Translations under genes and position numbers: made by a program
Source: Phaseolus vulgaris
Taxonomy: Eukaryota > Streptophyta > Magnoliopsida > Fabales > Fabaceae
Reading direction: 5' to 3'
Length of the DNA stretch: 64,000 nucleotides
Assembly (NCBI RefSeq): GCF_000499845.2
Contig: NC_023751.2
Location: 31,467,475-31,531,474, forward strand
Part shown: piece by piece, positions 37,773 to 48,435 of the stretch
Layout of the letters: every line of letters begins with the position of its first letter
Position numbering within the stretch: position 1 is the first letter of the stretch
The notes under the pieces: generated by a model
Database searches by the model: none
What the model saw: the letters and a program-made list of their open reading frames with translations, nothing else
What the model was told of the DNA's origin: nothing

Positions 37773-38691
37773 AACAAGTATTCAATCATTACCTAATTCT
37801 CCAATTTTTTCATTTATACAATTTTTTCGGGGAAAAACCTGAAATGCACCAGGTTCTCCAGTTCAATAGTAACATGTCAACCTCATTTTATCCAGAACAA
37901 GATCTTAATGAAAGTTAATTTATATTTGACAAAAAATTCATCTGTCTCATACTTTTTATACTCTCTTACATCTATTTTTACCTTCTTTTCTTCTTATTTT
38001 TATATTCACTTTCTATCATAGATTACTACTTATCACTTTCTCTCTTTACCTTTTCTTCTTCCACCCAAACTTCACCTCCATACCTTTTTCTTTCTCCTCT
38101 TCACCAAACTCTATAATTTTCCTATTTAGTTTAAAGTTCATAAAAAAAATTATTATTTAGTTTGAAAACTTGATAAAAGGAATATTAAAACTTAGGGCAT
38201 ATTGTTTTTTTTATAATTTTGGTTAAATAGCCTTTTACTTATGATTTTTTCAGTTTAATTCCACTATTTTGAAGGCTCTCATTTTGGTATCATTTTAAAA
38301 AAATGGGTCGGTCAAACGACATTACTACATTAATACGTGAACATTCAATGTTCGTATTCGTCAATAACTTACCTTTGACTGAAAACTTATTATTTGTTGT
38401 TCATGTTTATTGATTTTTTTTTAAATGACACAAAATTAAAAATATTTAAAATAGTGAGATGAAATTGAAAAAGTTATAACCCTAAAAAATTACAATTAAA
38501 CCAATAATTTTTCAACGAAAAGTATAATATTTCTATCGATTTTCAATTTTCAATTTTCTATTACTCATATTCTTTCTTACACATTCACTTTTTTTTTTCT
38601 TTCGCTATTATCATTCTCTAAAAACTAGTTTTTGAAAATTGTTTTATAGAGTAAACCTTGTTCTCTTTTTGCTCAACCATCAATCAATGTG
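37773..38691. other. Non-coding gap between the H+-ATPase stop and its tail remnant
   Basis: After the stop the frame continues for NK, matching the ENK of other pumps, and then all similarity ends. The gap is pyrimidine-rich in its first half and contains a common legume-like repeat style (AATAGCCTTTTACTTATGAT) in its second. It begins GTATTC just after AACAA, so it could be a former intron, but no acceptor AG precedes the resumption of similarity near 38692. Confidence 0.5.
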
Positions 38692-39535
38692 TACGCATTC
38701 ACAAACAAGAAGGATTACAGTATGGGCGAAAAGGAAGCCCAATGGGCCGTGGCCCAACTCACAGTGCACGATCTTCTAGCCCCTGGAATCCCGAGAACAA
38801 GAACCATAAGCAGAAATTGCTTACCAGGCCCAAAGATCTGCCGAGGCTACAAGGTCAAGTATCATAAACTTAACTTTAATAGAATGATTTCTTACTGCAC
38901 CTCCATATCTTCTTCTGCCACCTCCATACACAACTTGAAAATATATTTTTATCCTTCTTGTGTCACTCCCATAGAGTAGTTTTCAGATTATGTAATCCGA
39001 AAACTCATTTGAAAAAAGACTTCCAGATTATGTAATCCGGAAAGTAATCATGCATCTGAAAAAAGGCTTCTGGATTACGTAATCCGGAAGCTAATTACAA
39101 ATTTGAAAAATGAATTTTGAATTACATAATCTGGAATATTATAGAGGAGCATTTTTGGAATTCGAAAATTTATGGAGGTGCAGGAAAAGAAGGTATGAAG
39201 GTGCAGGAAGAAACAGTCTAGAATGATGCATTAACACCCAAAATAAAGTTACTATTGATAACCCAAAATATTAGTACTTTAATTATATATTTTATTTAAA
39301 ACATTTACATGTATTATTATATTATTAAAATGGGTTGTCAAATGAATGTTTTTTTTTAAATGTAAAAAAAGTTTAATTTTTTCTAGTGTTAGTTAAAATG
39401 TGGTGGTGATGCTTGAGTAATGTTGATTTGATGTTATAAAATTTTGCAGATTGAGAGAGCTAGAGACCCTCAAGGAACACATTGGATCGGTTGACATTGA
39501 AAGGTCTTGAGATTGATACAATCCGGATGAAAAAT
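38692..39535 (+). pseudogene. Decayed C-terminal regulatory domain of the H+-ATPase
   Basis: 38692-38780 reads YAFTNKKDYSMGEKEAQWAV then AQLTVHDLL, the start of the R domain. A frame change follows, then AEIAYQAQRSAEATR (38810-38853) ends at a GT donor. The next exon starts at 39450 after TTTTGCAG with LRELETLKEHIGSVDIE, the segment that normally follows the last intron. A one-base loss then shifts GLEIDTIR into another frame, and no terminal YTV can be read. So exon order and the last intron position (R|LREL) are kept, but at least two frameshifts and a stop separate this from the pump. It is not translated as a working tail in any single frame. Confidence 0.8.
38883..39225. mobile_element. 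Inverted-repeat element with GGATTAYGTAATCC palindromes, in the tail-remnant intron
   Basis: The left side reads GATTTCTTACTGCACCTCC and TTCTGCCACCTCCATA. The right side is its imperfect inverse (GGAGGTGCAGGAAAAGAAGG, GGTGCAGGAAGAAAC), so the ends form terminal inverted repeats. The interior has four palindromes of about 20 bp (centres near 38991, 39030, 39076 and 39127), such as TCTGGATTACGTAATCCGGA. It has no coding capacity, and its target duplication was not resolved. Confidence 0.55.
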
Positions 39536-39704
39536 TAGCCGATTCATATTTGTATAAAAAAACCAAACTTAGGATCTAGTGAAGGTTTGATGATATAGTT
39601 TAAAGAAAAGAAGAATGAATGAATGAATATACTTTCACTCTCTAGCTTACTTTGGCCTTTTTTTTCTCCCATAATTACTAATCCATGTATCAACTAAATT
39701 ATAT

Positions 39705-39964
39705 CACTACAAGAAAATCATATAAACCAATTTTTAGAGATCAAAATAATTAGTTGTAATAGTAACTAAATTAAAGAATATTTTAGAAACTAAAAAAATT
39801 TGGTTTCTAAATTAGTTTCTATTATTGTTAAATAGTTTCTAAATAGGTATCTAATTAGCAACCAAGGTTTTTGCTACCAAATTGTTCTCTAATTTAGTTA
39901 CTATTACAACTAATTATTTTGATTTCTATAAATTGGTTTCTATTTGATAATTTTCTTTGTAGTG
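39705..39964. mobile_element. CACTA-type miniature element (260 bp)
   Basis: Starts CACTACAAGAAAATCATATA and ends GATAATTTTCTTTGTAGTG, with TAT on both sides (39702-39704 and 39965-39967). It is shorter than the 364-bp copy because part of the central inverted repeat is deleted. Confidence 0.82.
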
Positions 39965-39967
39965 TAT

Positions 39968-40221
39968 ACTATATTTTAAAAAATATAAAAATTATTAATA
40001 TTTAAAATAATTTTTAAATTAGAATTTAGTTAATTATAATTTTTTTTAAATTGATAATTAAAATTTTAATAGCTAATTAGATACTTATTTTAAAAATTAT
40101 TTATTAATAATAAAAATTACTTTAAATATTAATAATTATTTTAATATATAATTTAATTAATATAATAATTAATTATTTTTTATCTTTAACATTATCATTT
40201 ATTTAATAATTTTTTATAGTG
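39968..40221. mobile_element. Degenerate CACTA-family fragment
   Basis: Directly follows the previous element. Family interior phrases (AATAGCTAATTAGATACTTA) lead to a right tip reading ATAATTTTTTATAGTG. The left tip is not recognisable. Confidence 0.5.
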
Positions 40222-41814
40222 AATTTTTCCTTTTTTTAACACTCAGTCGAAAATTGAGAAAGTTTTTTCATGCAATTTTATGAGATTCATACATGGACAT
40301 TTTATTCCCATTTTTTTTTTAGGAAATCATATTAATGTTTAGTACTACCATGACATTTTTTTCAATAACAGGGATAAACTTTTCCAAAGCAAAGAAGCTA
40401 AGTTTTTTTGTTTTGTTTTTGGAAAGGTTTAAAAGCACCATTTTAGGATTATAATGAACAACTAATTTTAATTTGTAGAATGAGGGAGCTTATTATGAAA
40501 GTAAAATAAAATTATTATTAATCCAATAAAGAGTATAAAAAAATATTTTAATATCTATTTATCTATATTGCTAAAAGGGTATTCGTAATAGTTAAATATC
40601 ATATAGGCAATGAGAGAAAAGAACAAGACATAAAAGCAAGAAGTATGTTCTGGAACAAACTCTCAATAAGGTTCAAAACAAAATATTTATGGATCAATTC
40701 TATAAAGAAAAAGGAATTTTTTTTAGAACAAACTCTTCTAAATTTTATGAGAGGTGTAACTTTTTTTTCGATAGTTGAATCGAGAGCTATCACTCTTGTA
40801 CTTACAGATTGTAGTATTAGAGAAAAAATTTTGTTTTAAAATCATCCAATATTGAAGATTTCGTTCAATACTTCCAGAAAAGTCCAGAAAATAACAGGGA
40901 AAAAAAATTAAAAATATTGTAATCTTCTTTAAAATTATGGGTAATCCAAGAAAGAATCAAGAAAGAATGGGATACAAAGAAAAAAAAATTAATTAAAAAT
41001 GTATTATGAATTGTGAGATCTAAATATTTATAATGTATTTCTAAATTTAGAATTATATTTTAGATCATGTAATTTTAGACTTTTCTTACTTACTATGAAA
41101 ATGTATGAAGAATATTACTTACTATGAAAATGTATGAAGAATATTACTTACTATGAAAATGTATGAAGAATATTTAACCTATGAAGAATATTTTGTATAT
41201 CTGGATTTCGATTTAGCCCAAAGAAGTCCTACAACAAAAAATATTAAAGGGTAAAAATAAATTATAATAGCATATTTCTTCATACAATATTTAATGTAAA
41301 TTTTCTACTTCAACAAACAGTTTGACACTTAATATAAAGTATCGAGCATTGATTAGATAACTTTTAGCTCTTCTTGAGAGAAAGTTAGGAGCGTACATGG
41401 TTGGTGAACTATGCAGAGGTGATAAATTGTCCTTTAATAGAAGTTGTTGGCGTAAACCAACTATGACACACTATTTGAAAGATATTACAATGCTGATATT
41501 TATTGTGAGAAGTTTGGTGGTCAGACCAAAAAAGTTTATCTTCAAAACACAGTATACATATTTATAAGTCAAGAATGTACTAGGAAATGTTAATAACAAT
41601 AATTTATTGGATGTCTTTAAGCTTGAACTTTTCATACGATGATAAGATTGCAAGGTGATATAGTGTCCATTGACTTCAAACAAAGCACTTGTGTCTATTG
41701 AGATTTGATATTAAAAAATTATCTCATGTTTTAAAAATTGTTGTAAAACACTTAACCAAAATTAATTAGGATAAAGTTAAGTGTATTGATCTTTTCTTTA
41801 ACACAAAGTTTTAT
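40222..41814. other. AT-rich spacer with a 29-bp triplicate
   Basis: No gene seen. Contains three tandem 29-bp units at 41089-41175. The part next to the retrotransposon (41700-41814) is either host DNA or a diverged piece of its LTR. Confidence 0.45.
41089..41175. repeat. 29-bp tandem repeat, three copies
   Basis: The unit CTTACTATGAAAATG plus TATGAAGAATATTA occurs three times in a row, near-identical, followed by a partial fourth (CTATGAAGAATATT). Confidence 0.9.
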
Positions 41815-42456
41815 ACTTGTTACAGAAGATAATCTGAAATCAATACAAGCAGAATCTTATTCCAGCACTTTGATCAATCACAAACAACTTAGCAATCTCA
41901 ACACTTTGCAAAAACTCTCTTAGAAAAACTTTGTCAAAGATTCTTAATTCTTAAATCTGTTTTTATGAATATATTCAAAGATGTAGTTTGTTATCAAATC
42001 TTAACAAACTCTTAAATTGCATTAAAAGATTGGTCAAAGCATTTAATGACTGGAGCGTAAACAGTTAAATCATTTAAAGCTCAGTCAAAGAAAACAGTTT
42101 TTCTGTTATGGTCCCAAAACAAACAATCGGTTGTTTCCTCGAATCAATCGGTTGTTTTGGTACTTAACAGTTTAACCATTCAAAACAATTTTTAAACTTT
42201 TTCTCAAAACACCTAAGTACAAACAATCGGTTGTTTCGACAAAACAATCGGTTGTTTTTACTTAGTTTGAAATCATTTTGTTTTCACAAAGATTGAGAAT
42301 GCTAATGCTTTAGATTTAATCATAGGGTGGATTACAACATATAAACTACCCCAGAACAAAGCTTAAACCAGCACAGCAACATCAAGCACAACAGAGGCTT
42401 CAACATCCTTCAAAGGATTTGGATTCTTCAAAGCTTGAACACCACTTGGTTCAACA
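41815..42456 (-). repeat. Left (3') LTR, truncated
   Basis: Shares about 640 bp with the right LTR, from ACTTGTTACAGAAGATAATC to CACCACTTGGTTCAACA. The ~490 bp that should lie further left (present at 46626-47113 in the other LTR) are missing or replaced, so the element's outer end and target duplication are lost. Confidence 0.8.
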
Positions 42457-42847
42457 ATCTCCTCCTATTTGATGAAGACAAATCCCTAATGCTTGTGTTG
42501 TACCTGATTAAATCTGAAGCAGTTCCTGCAATAGAACTTTGAGCAAAACATTGAACTTCTGATATTTTGTTAGGATACAGATTAACAGTTAAAGATCAAA
42601 ACACTTAATATCATAAACATATTACATAACCCAAACTGTTTTATCAACTGAAAACAGAAACTTAAATCACAACAGCATATATCTCCCCCTATTTGTCTTC
42701 ACAAATAGACAAAGATAAAAGATAAAACAAAATATTGTTTTCATTACATCAGAATTAAAGCAGCAACAGCAGAAGGAAGGAAATAAAAACCAGAAAGATT
42801 AGCCAAAAACAATCGATTGGTTATCGAAACAATCAGTTGTTTTTCCT

Positions 42848-44080
42848 TCAATCTTCTTCATCAGCAAACTGAAGATCAAAGATTTGATTCTGAACAGCTT
42901 CAATCTGTTCATCCAAAGTCATAAACCTTGCATCCATGTTGTCAAATATGGTGTCAATCCTTTGGAAATTACTAACACAGAGATCATGGAGGCTCCTTTG
43001 ATTTTCAGCAAAGCTATCAAGCCTATTCATCATGAGTCTTTCAAAAGACGACATGGTTGGCATTCTTTTTCCTTGATGTCCATCATCAACACTTGGTCCT
43101 GCATATTGAAAATCTTCAGGTGGATTTTCATGTTGAACATCCATATCAGCAGGTTCATCTTGTTCAAGATTTGCAGCACCACTAGATGAGGCACCATGAT
43201 CACCATCCTTGCTTATCCATTTTCCACCTACTTTTGTAAAACCCATCTTGCTGAGTGATCCATTGTTCAACTCTTGAGTTGACTTGACCAGCTCAGAAGT
43301 TTCATCTTCAAGATTAACTTCAAAATAGAGTAGAAATTTAGATATCAAAACAGCATATGGATAGTTATAATCACCTAACCTCATGGCTTTTTGCATGTGT
43401 TCTTTGATTATATGAATCCAATTGATCTTGATTTTCTTGGTGATGCAGAAGATATAAACCAGATCTTCTTCAGTTAGCACAGAATGATTACTCCCCCTTG
43501 GAGTTAGAATCCAAGTTATAATGAGAGCAAGCAATCTCTCATCAAGTTTCAAACCTCCAACCGAGCATGTACTAACTTGAGCATGATTATTCTTCAAGCA
43601 ACTTTTGTAGAATTGGATTTTGTTAAAATCCTCCACCACAGCAAGGTTTCCCTTGTTGATTCTTAGACCAGAAAACTTAAGTCCAGCAACAGCAGTCCAA
43701 ACTTCATGAGTTATCTCCATTTCTACACCTTTCACATGAGAAACTAGATTGTTTCCCTCAAACTTCAAGTTTGTGTAGAATACTCTCACCAAATCTGGAT
43801 AAATGTTTCCCTTCATCTCCAGAAACTTTCTGAGAGATTGATCCTTGAGCAGCTTTCTCACATTATCAAGCTTTTGACTTTTCAGCCAATCAAAACATAC
43901 AACTTTGGGGTTGTTTATCTTCTTGATACTCGTTTCATACCTATACTTCTCAATGAGATCATTATCTCTAGAAAACCAGCCTTCTAGCCTTCCTCCAGAC
44001 CTTACAACCCTTGTTTTGACTTTTTTTGAGGTGGAAGGAGTTGATTCCATGACAGCAGAGACGAAAACAGAGGAAAACAC
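42848..44080 (-). CDS. Retrotransposon cargo ORF, plant-specific 'putative plant transposon protein'-like (410 codons)
   Basis: An intact frame between gag and the 3' LTR. The second Met (MESTPSTSKKVKTR, at 44050) is the likelier start, giving about 400 residues. The core (DLVRVFYTNLKFEGN, KGVEMEITHEVW, then LDERLLALIITWIL) resembles the plant transposon-associated domain I know as PF20167. A low-complexity acidic linker follows (DEPADMDVQHENPPED). The C-terminal helix (MMNRLDSFAENQRSLHDL, FDNMDARFMTLDEQIEAVQ) looks like a coiled coil. It has no catalytic motif of integrase, RT or RNase H. It is not broken, unlike the gag next to it, and has a TATA-like box about 110 bp upstream. Its function is unknown; the family assignment is from memory. 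Confidence 0.7.
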   Translation of the reverse strand: MFSSVFVSAVMESTPSTSKKVKTRVVRSGGRLEGWFSRDNDLIEKYRYETSIKKINNPKVVCFDWLKSQKLDNVRKLLKDQSLRKFLEMKGNIYPDLVRVFYTNLKFEGNNLVSHVKGVEMEITHEVWTAVAGLKFSGLRINKGNLAVVEDFNKIQFYKSCLKNNHAQVSTCSVGGLKLDERLLALIITWILTPRGSNHSVLTEEDLVYIFCITKKIKINWIHIIKEHMQKAMRLGDYNYPYAVLISKFLLYFEVNLEDETSELVKSTQELNNGSLSKMGFTKVGGKWISKDGDHGASSSGAANLEQDEPADMDVQHENPPEDFQYAGPSVDDGHQGKRMPTMSSFERLMMNRLDSFAENQRSLHDLCVSNFQRIDTIFDNMDARFMTLDEQIEAVQNQIFDLQFADEED

Positions 44081-44157
44081 TCTTCACAGATTTTTGCAAG
44101 AGATGTTGCAAGAGATGTTGCAATTGGTTGTTCTTTGTTGAAGAATTCTGCACTGGA

Positions 44158-44164
44158 TTTTATA
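44158..44164 (-). promoter_or_regulatory. TATA-like box upstream of the cargo ORF
   Basis: On the minus strand CTATAAAATCC stands about 110 bp before the Met at 44050. This suggests that the ORF could be transcribed separately from the LTR. Inference from spacing only. Confidence 0.4.
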
Positions 44165-44842
44165 GCAGTAAGAGAATCAAAATGAATTTAATTTCATTAA
44201 AGGGTACCTGATTTTTAAAGAGAGAGGACTTGACTCTGCTCTGCATAAAAAAAGTCAGAAAAAGCTGAAAATCACATGGTCTTCACATGTGATCTTTGAC
44301 TAGTCATTAAGGCTCTTGAATTTCCAAGACTTTGGAATATTCTCCTTTAAGACTGTTGTAACTTCTCTCTGAACGTAATCAACTTTTAATTACAGGTTCT
44401 TTGACCAAGATTCTCCCTTTGAATTGATCTACAACGAATAGAAATTCAAAATAGCAATTAAAAGAATTTCTTCACAGTGCTGTCAGACCCAAAACAATCG
44501 GTTGTTTCGAAGAAACAATTGGTTGTTTTTCTGCAGCAATTAAAACTGTTTTTGAATTTTAACCATGAGCAGAAGCAGTTCAAAGCAGATGATATTAATC
44601 ATAACAAGATTGTTTTAACCATGAGAAGGAACTTTGAAACAGAAATTAAAAAAATAAAGGAAAGTCTTATCCTTATGTTGATTCTTCAATGAGCCATGTG
44701 CTTTTTGATCAAGAAACTTCTTTTCACTGTTGATGTCTTTTGCATAGTATTGATTCAGCTTCAATGACTGCCTTTTTCTTCAACAGCTTGATCAGATGAC
44801 TCAGTTCCTCCTTTTCTCTTTATTTTTCCTGCATAAGCAATT

Positions 44843-46565
44843 TCAAGTAGCAAGATTTGGTCCCCTTACAAATTTGGGTCTGTTTGACTTTTCTTTGCAG
44901 ATAGAAACATCACATCCATTTGGAATCCATTTCATAAAACCTCTTGGAACAGAATATTTTCTAATTTTACAGAACCTAACAGAGTGGCCTTTCTTCATGC
45001 AGTAAAAGCATGTAACAACCGGTTGTTTCGTCTTAACAATCGGTTGTTTTTCTGATTTTCTTGAAAAACTTTTTGAAAATCTATGTTGATTGTTCTGTGG
45101 ATTAAAGCCTAAACCAGTCTTTCCAAAAACACAGCTTTAAGATGCCAAAACATTCTCAAAGTTTGATTTCCCCTTTGAAAGCTTGTCCACAGTTTCAACA
45201 AGATAGTGAACCTTTTTCTCAAGATTTTCACAATTTGTGCAAATGAGAGTATCACACTTGCAAGAGGCATTTTTGAAATGATTTTCCAATTTTTCAAAAT
45301 CACTTTTTGCTTTTTTCAGATCCTCTTCAAGTGACTTAACTCTCTTTTCAAGCCAACTGTTAAGATCTTTCAATCGGTTGTTTGAAAGAACCAATCTATT
45401 AGCTTCATCATGTGTTTCTTGAAAAGCTTCAAGCAATTCACTATAATTTTGTTCATTTAAGGAAGCACATGAACTTACCTCACTTGAGCTGCAAGATTCA
45501 TCATCATTTTCAGCTACCAAACATATGTTTGCTTTTTCATCTTCACTTGATGAAGAACTTGATGATGACACCTCATTTTCATCCTAAGCTATGTAGGCTC
45601 TTTTTGTCTTGCCTTTCTTCTCCTTGTAACTAGTCTTTTTCTCTTTGCTCTTGTTGGGACAATCTGCCTTTATATGACCTTGCTCACCACAACCAAAACA
45701 AGTATAGTTATTTGAATTGAATTCATTGGGTTTCTTGTTTCCATACCTATCCTTGTTGTTGTCTTTGTTGCGGTTTCTCTTTAGGAATTTGCTGAATTTT
45801 CTTGACAGCAAGCTAAGGTTTTCCTCATCACTATCATCACTTGAATATTGCTTTCCCTTGTGTTTGGATGCTTTCAAGGCTATGCTCCTTGTGTGCTTAT
45901 CTTCACTCTCTTGAACATTGAATCTATTCATCATGTTCCCTAAGCTTTTCAAACAAAGAAGCAACACTTAATGATGTTAGATCTTTAGATTCGGAAATAG
46001 CAGTTACCTTTGGTTGCCATGCTCTATCAAGACATTTCAAGATCTTGATGTTCAACTCTTCTTTGTCAAAGGTCTTGTCTAGGCTCATAAGGTGATTGAT
46101 GATGTGCGTAAAACTTTTCTGCACCTCATCAATTGTTTCTCCTTTAAGCATTCTAAACATCTCATACTCTTGGATGAGAGCATGCTTTCTAGCTCTTTTC
46201 ACCTCATTTGTTTCTTCATGAGTGACTTCCAAAGTGTCCCACATTTCTTTTGATGATTTGCATTGTGAGACCCTGAAAAACTCATCAGAATTTAAAGCAT
46301 ATGTTATAATATTTTTGGCAATGCAATCGAATTTGGCCATTTTGCTTTCTGCATCAGTCCATTGAGACCATGGCTTCTCAATGACAGATCCATCTTTTTC
46401 AAACTTTGGGATAAAAGAGCCATTTTCAATTGCATCCCAAATTCCTTCGTCAAGAGATTCCATAAATATTTTCATTCTTACTTTCCAAAATTGGTAGTTC
46501 AAACCACAGAACAAATGTGGTATGTTAATTGAAGCACCTTCCCCAAACGGTAGTCTATCAGCCAT
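44843..46565 (-). pseudogene. Copia-type gag, interrupted
   Basis: The minus-strand frame starts MADRLPFGEGASINIPHLF (46565) and reads a typical UBN2-type gag (FWKVRMKIFMESLDEGIWD, WDTLEVTHEETNEVKRARKH). It breaks after KLREHDE near 45925 by a frameshift. It resumes as MNRFNVQESEDKH, with a CCHC zinc knuckle CFGCGEQGHIKADC (about 45660-45700) and a Ser/Glu-rich stretch. An in-frame TAG follows at about 45586, probably a Trp codon originally. A third part, with a coiled coil (LEKRVKSLEEDLKKAKSDF) and a second CCHC motif CFYCMKKGHSVRFC (near 44990), has a stop at 45137 and ends GPNLAT. So there are at least one frameshift and two in-frame stops. In related elements pol follows directly, but here it does not. 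Confidence 0.82.
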
Positions 46566-46609
46566 TTAAAAAGATTTTTAGGATCAACTTGAATAACTTT
46601 CAAGAACCA

Positions 46610-46625
46610 AGCTCTTGATGCCAAT
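46610..46625 (-). other. Primer-binding site of the gag-only element
   Basis: On the minus strand TTGGCATCAAGAGC directly follows the LTR end TCTAACA. It resembles the TGGTATCAGAGC complementary to plant initiator tRNA-Met. Confidence 0.6.
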
Positions 46626-47983
46626 TGTTAGAAAAGATGGCTTTAAACTAGAGGGGGGGTGAATTGTTTAAAAGGGTTTTCGCAAATATTTCAAAAACTA
46701 GAATGAATTTATCTCAGGAACCAAATGATTCAGCAATTCATTTAGCCAAAACAGCAAGCAAAAGCTATAGACCAGAAAAACAATCGGTTGTTTCGTAGCA
46801 ACAATCGGTTGTTTATACCAGTAAACAACAAACAAACTGAATTTAAAGAGTTAGAGATAGAGAGATTGTACACAGTTGTTTATACTGGTTCACTCCAAAC
46901 CAAAGCTACATCCAGTCTTCTCAGAAACCCTGAGGATATCCACTAAGCAATCACCACTTGATTACTTACACAACAACCAAGAGAATGACCTTGAACACCT
47001 CAAGAAACACACTCTCCTTGGCCAACACTAAGATTGCTGATCTTAAACACCTTAAGAACACACAACCAATCTCAGCAAACACAGAAACGAAATTGTTCAA
47101 CAGAGTACAAGGATTACACTTGTTACAGAAGATAATCTGAAATCAATACAAGCAGAATCCTATTCCAGCACTTTGATCAATCACAAACAACTTAGCAATC
47201 TCAACACTTTGAAAAAACTCTCTTAGAAAAACTTTGTCAAAGATTCTTAATTCTTAAATATGTTTTTCTGAATATATTCAAAGATGTAGTTTGTTATCAA
47301 ATCTTAACAAACTCTTAAATTGCATTAAAAGATTGGTCAAAGCATTTAATGACTGGAGCGTAAACAGTTGTTGATTTTTCTCGACAAGTGTACCGAATCA
47401 ACTGTAATATAGTACTCTTTAAAGTACGAATGTCGAACCCACAAAGAACAATTCTAATTAAGATGTTCTGTTGTAAAACTCATTAAGTATAGAAAATAAT
47501 TTTGAGACTTTGTTCTTAACCAAATTAAAGATTTCACAAATAACTCGGAGAGTTAGGGTTTGATTCAAGACGTAACAAAATCAACTTATCAAATATAGAG
47601 AAAGATACTTGGGATTGAATTGCGTTTATCTCAATCATCTGTATTTTGAATAATACAATATATAATACTCAAAACTACTTATTCTTGATGCTTAATTTAA
47701 AGTCATTCATCTTGATTCCTCACAGATGAAATTCATAAGATAATTTCTCAAACACTGATTCCTCAGATATTTAACAAATCATCCAGCTTTAGGAACAAAA
47801 TTATAATGCAATCAATAACCTAGAATCTATTCCTAACATTACAAGTTATCAAGTATTTTCGTTTATTTCAGATCCTTAAAGGTACTTTCCAGTTAAATTT
47901 AAGGATCAAAATCAAGACTCTATTGATCAGACAGAATCAAACAATAAGCATAAAACGAAAATACCAAGAACAAGTAGAAAAGA

Positions 47984-47988
<5 letters not shown>

Positions 47989-48018
<30 letters not shown>
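47989..48018. repeat. (AT)n microsatellite
   Basis: AT run of about 15 units within the nested insertion. Confidence 0.95.
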
Positions 48019-48021
<3 letters not shown>

Positions 48022-48189
48022 CAAGAATACATTTGATCAAGATAAATTACATTCAATCCCAAGTTAGAAAGAAGGGCTGATCTGAGCAAGTTCTTCTCCT
48101 AAGAACAGAGGTTTCTTCTCTTTCTCTCACTAGTCTCTCTCTATAAAAACCTAATCTGTTTTCCACTGCTGGTTTTGAGATATGTTTTA

Positions 48190-48435
48190 GAATTTATATA
48201 ATCAACTTTAGCTCAAGCTAGCCCGTTTTAGCTTGAGCTAGATATTTCTGTGCATTTTTAGCTTGAGTTAGCGATTCTAGCCTGAGCTAGATCAGTACTG
48301 CACCTTTAATCAACTATGGACAGTTTTAGCTTAAGCTAGCAATTCTAGCCTGGGCTAGAATTCTACTGCACCTTTAATCAATTCTGGACAGTTTTAGCTT
48401 GAGCTAAATCCTCTAGCTTGAGCTAAATCTTCTTG
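48190..48435. repeat. Cluster of TAGCTTGAGCTAG-like inverted words
   Basis: At least seven variants of TAGCTTGAGCTA / TAGCCTGAGCTAG occur within 250 bp. The phrase ACTGCACCTTTAATCAA with GGACAGTTTTAGCTT repeats twice about 65 bp apart, so part of this is a tandem duplication. Confidence 0.7.

Noticed and set aside
38658..38979. An independent small gene encoding NKKDYSMGEKEAQW
   Set aside because: The sequence is the H+-ATPase R-domain start; with the broken next exon it is a remnant, not a new gene.
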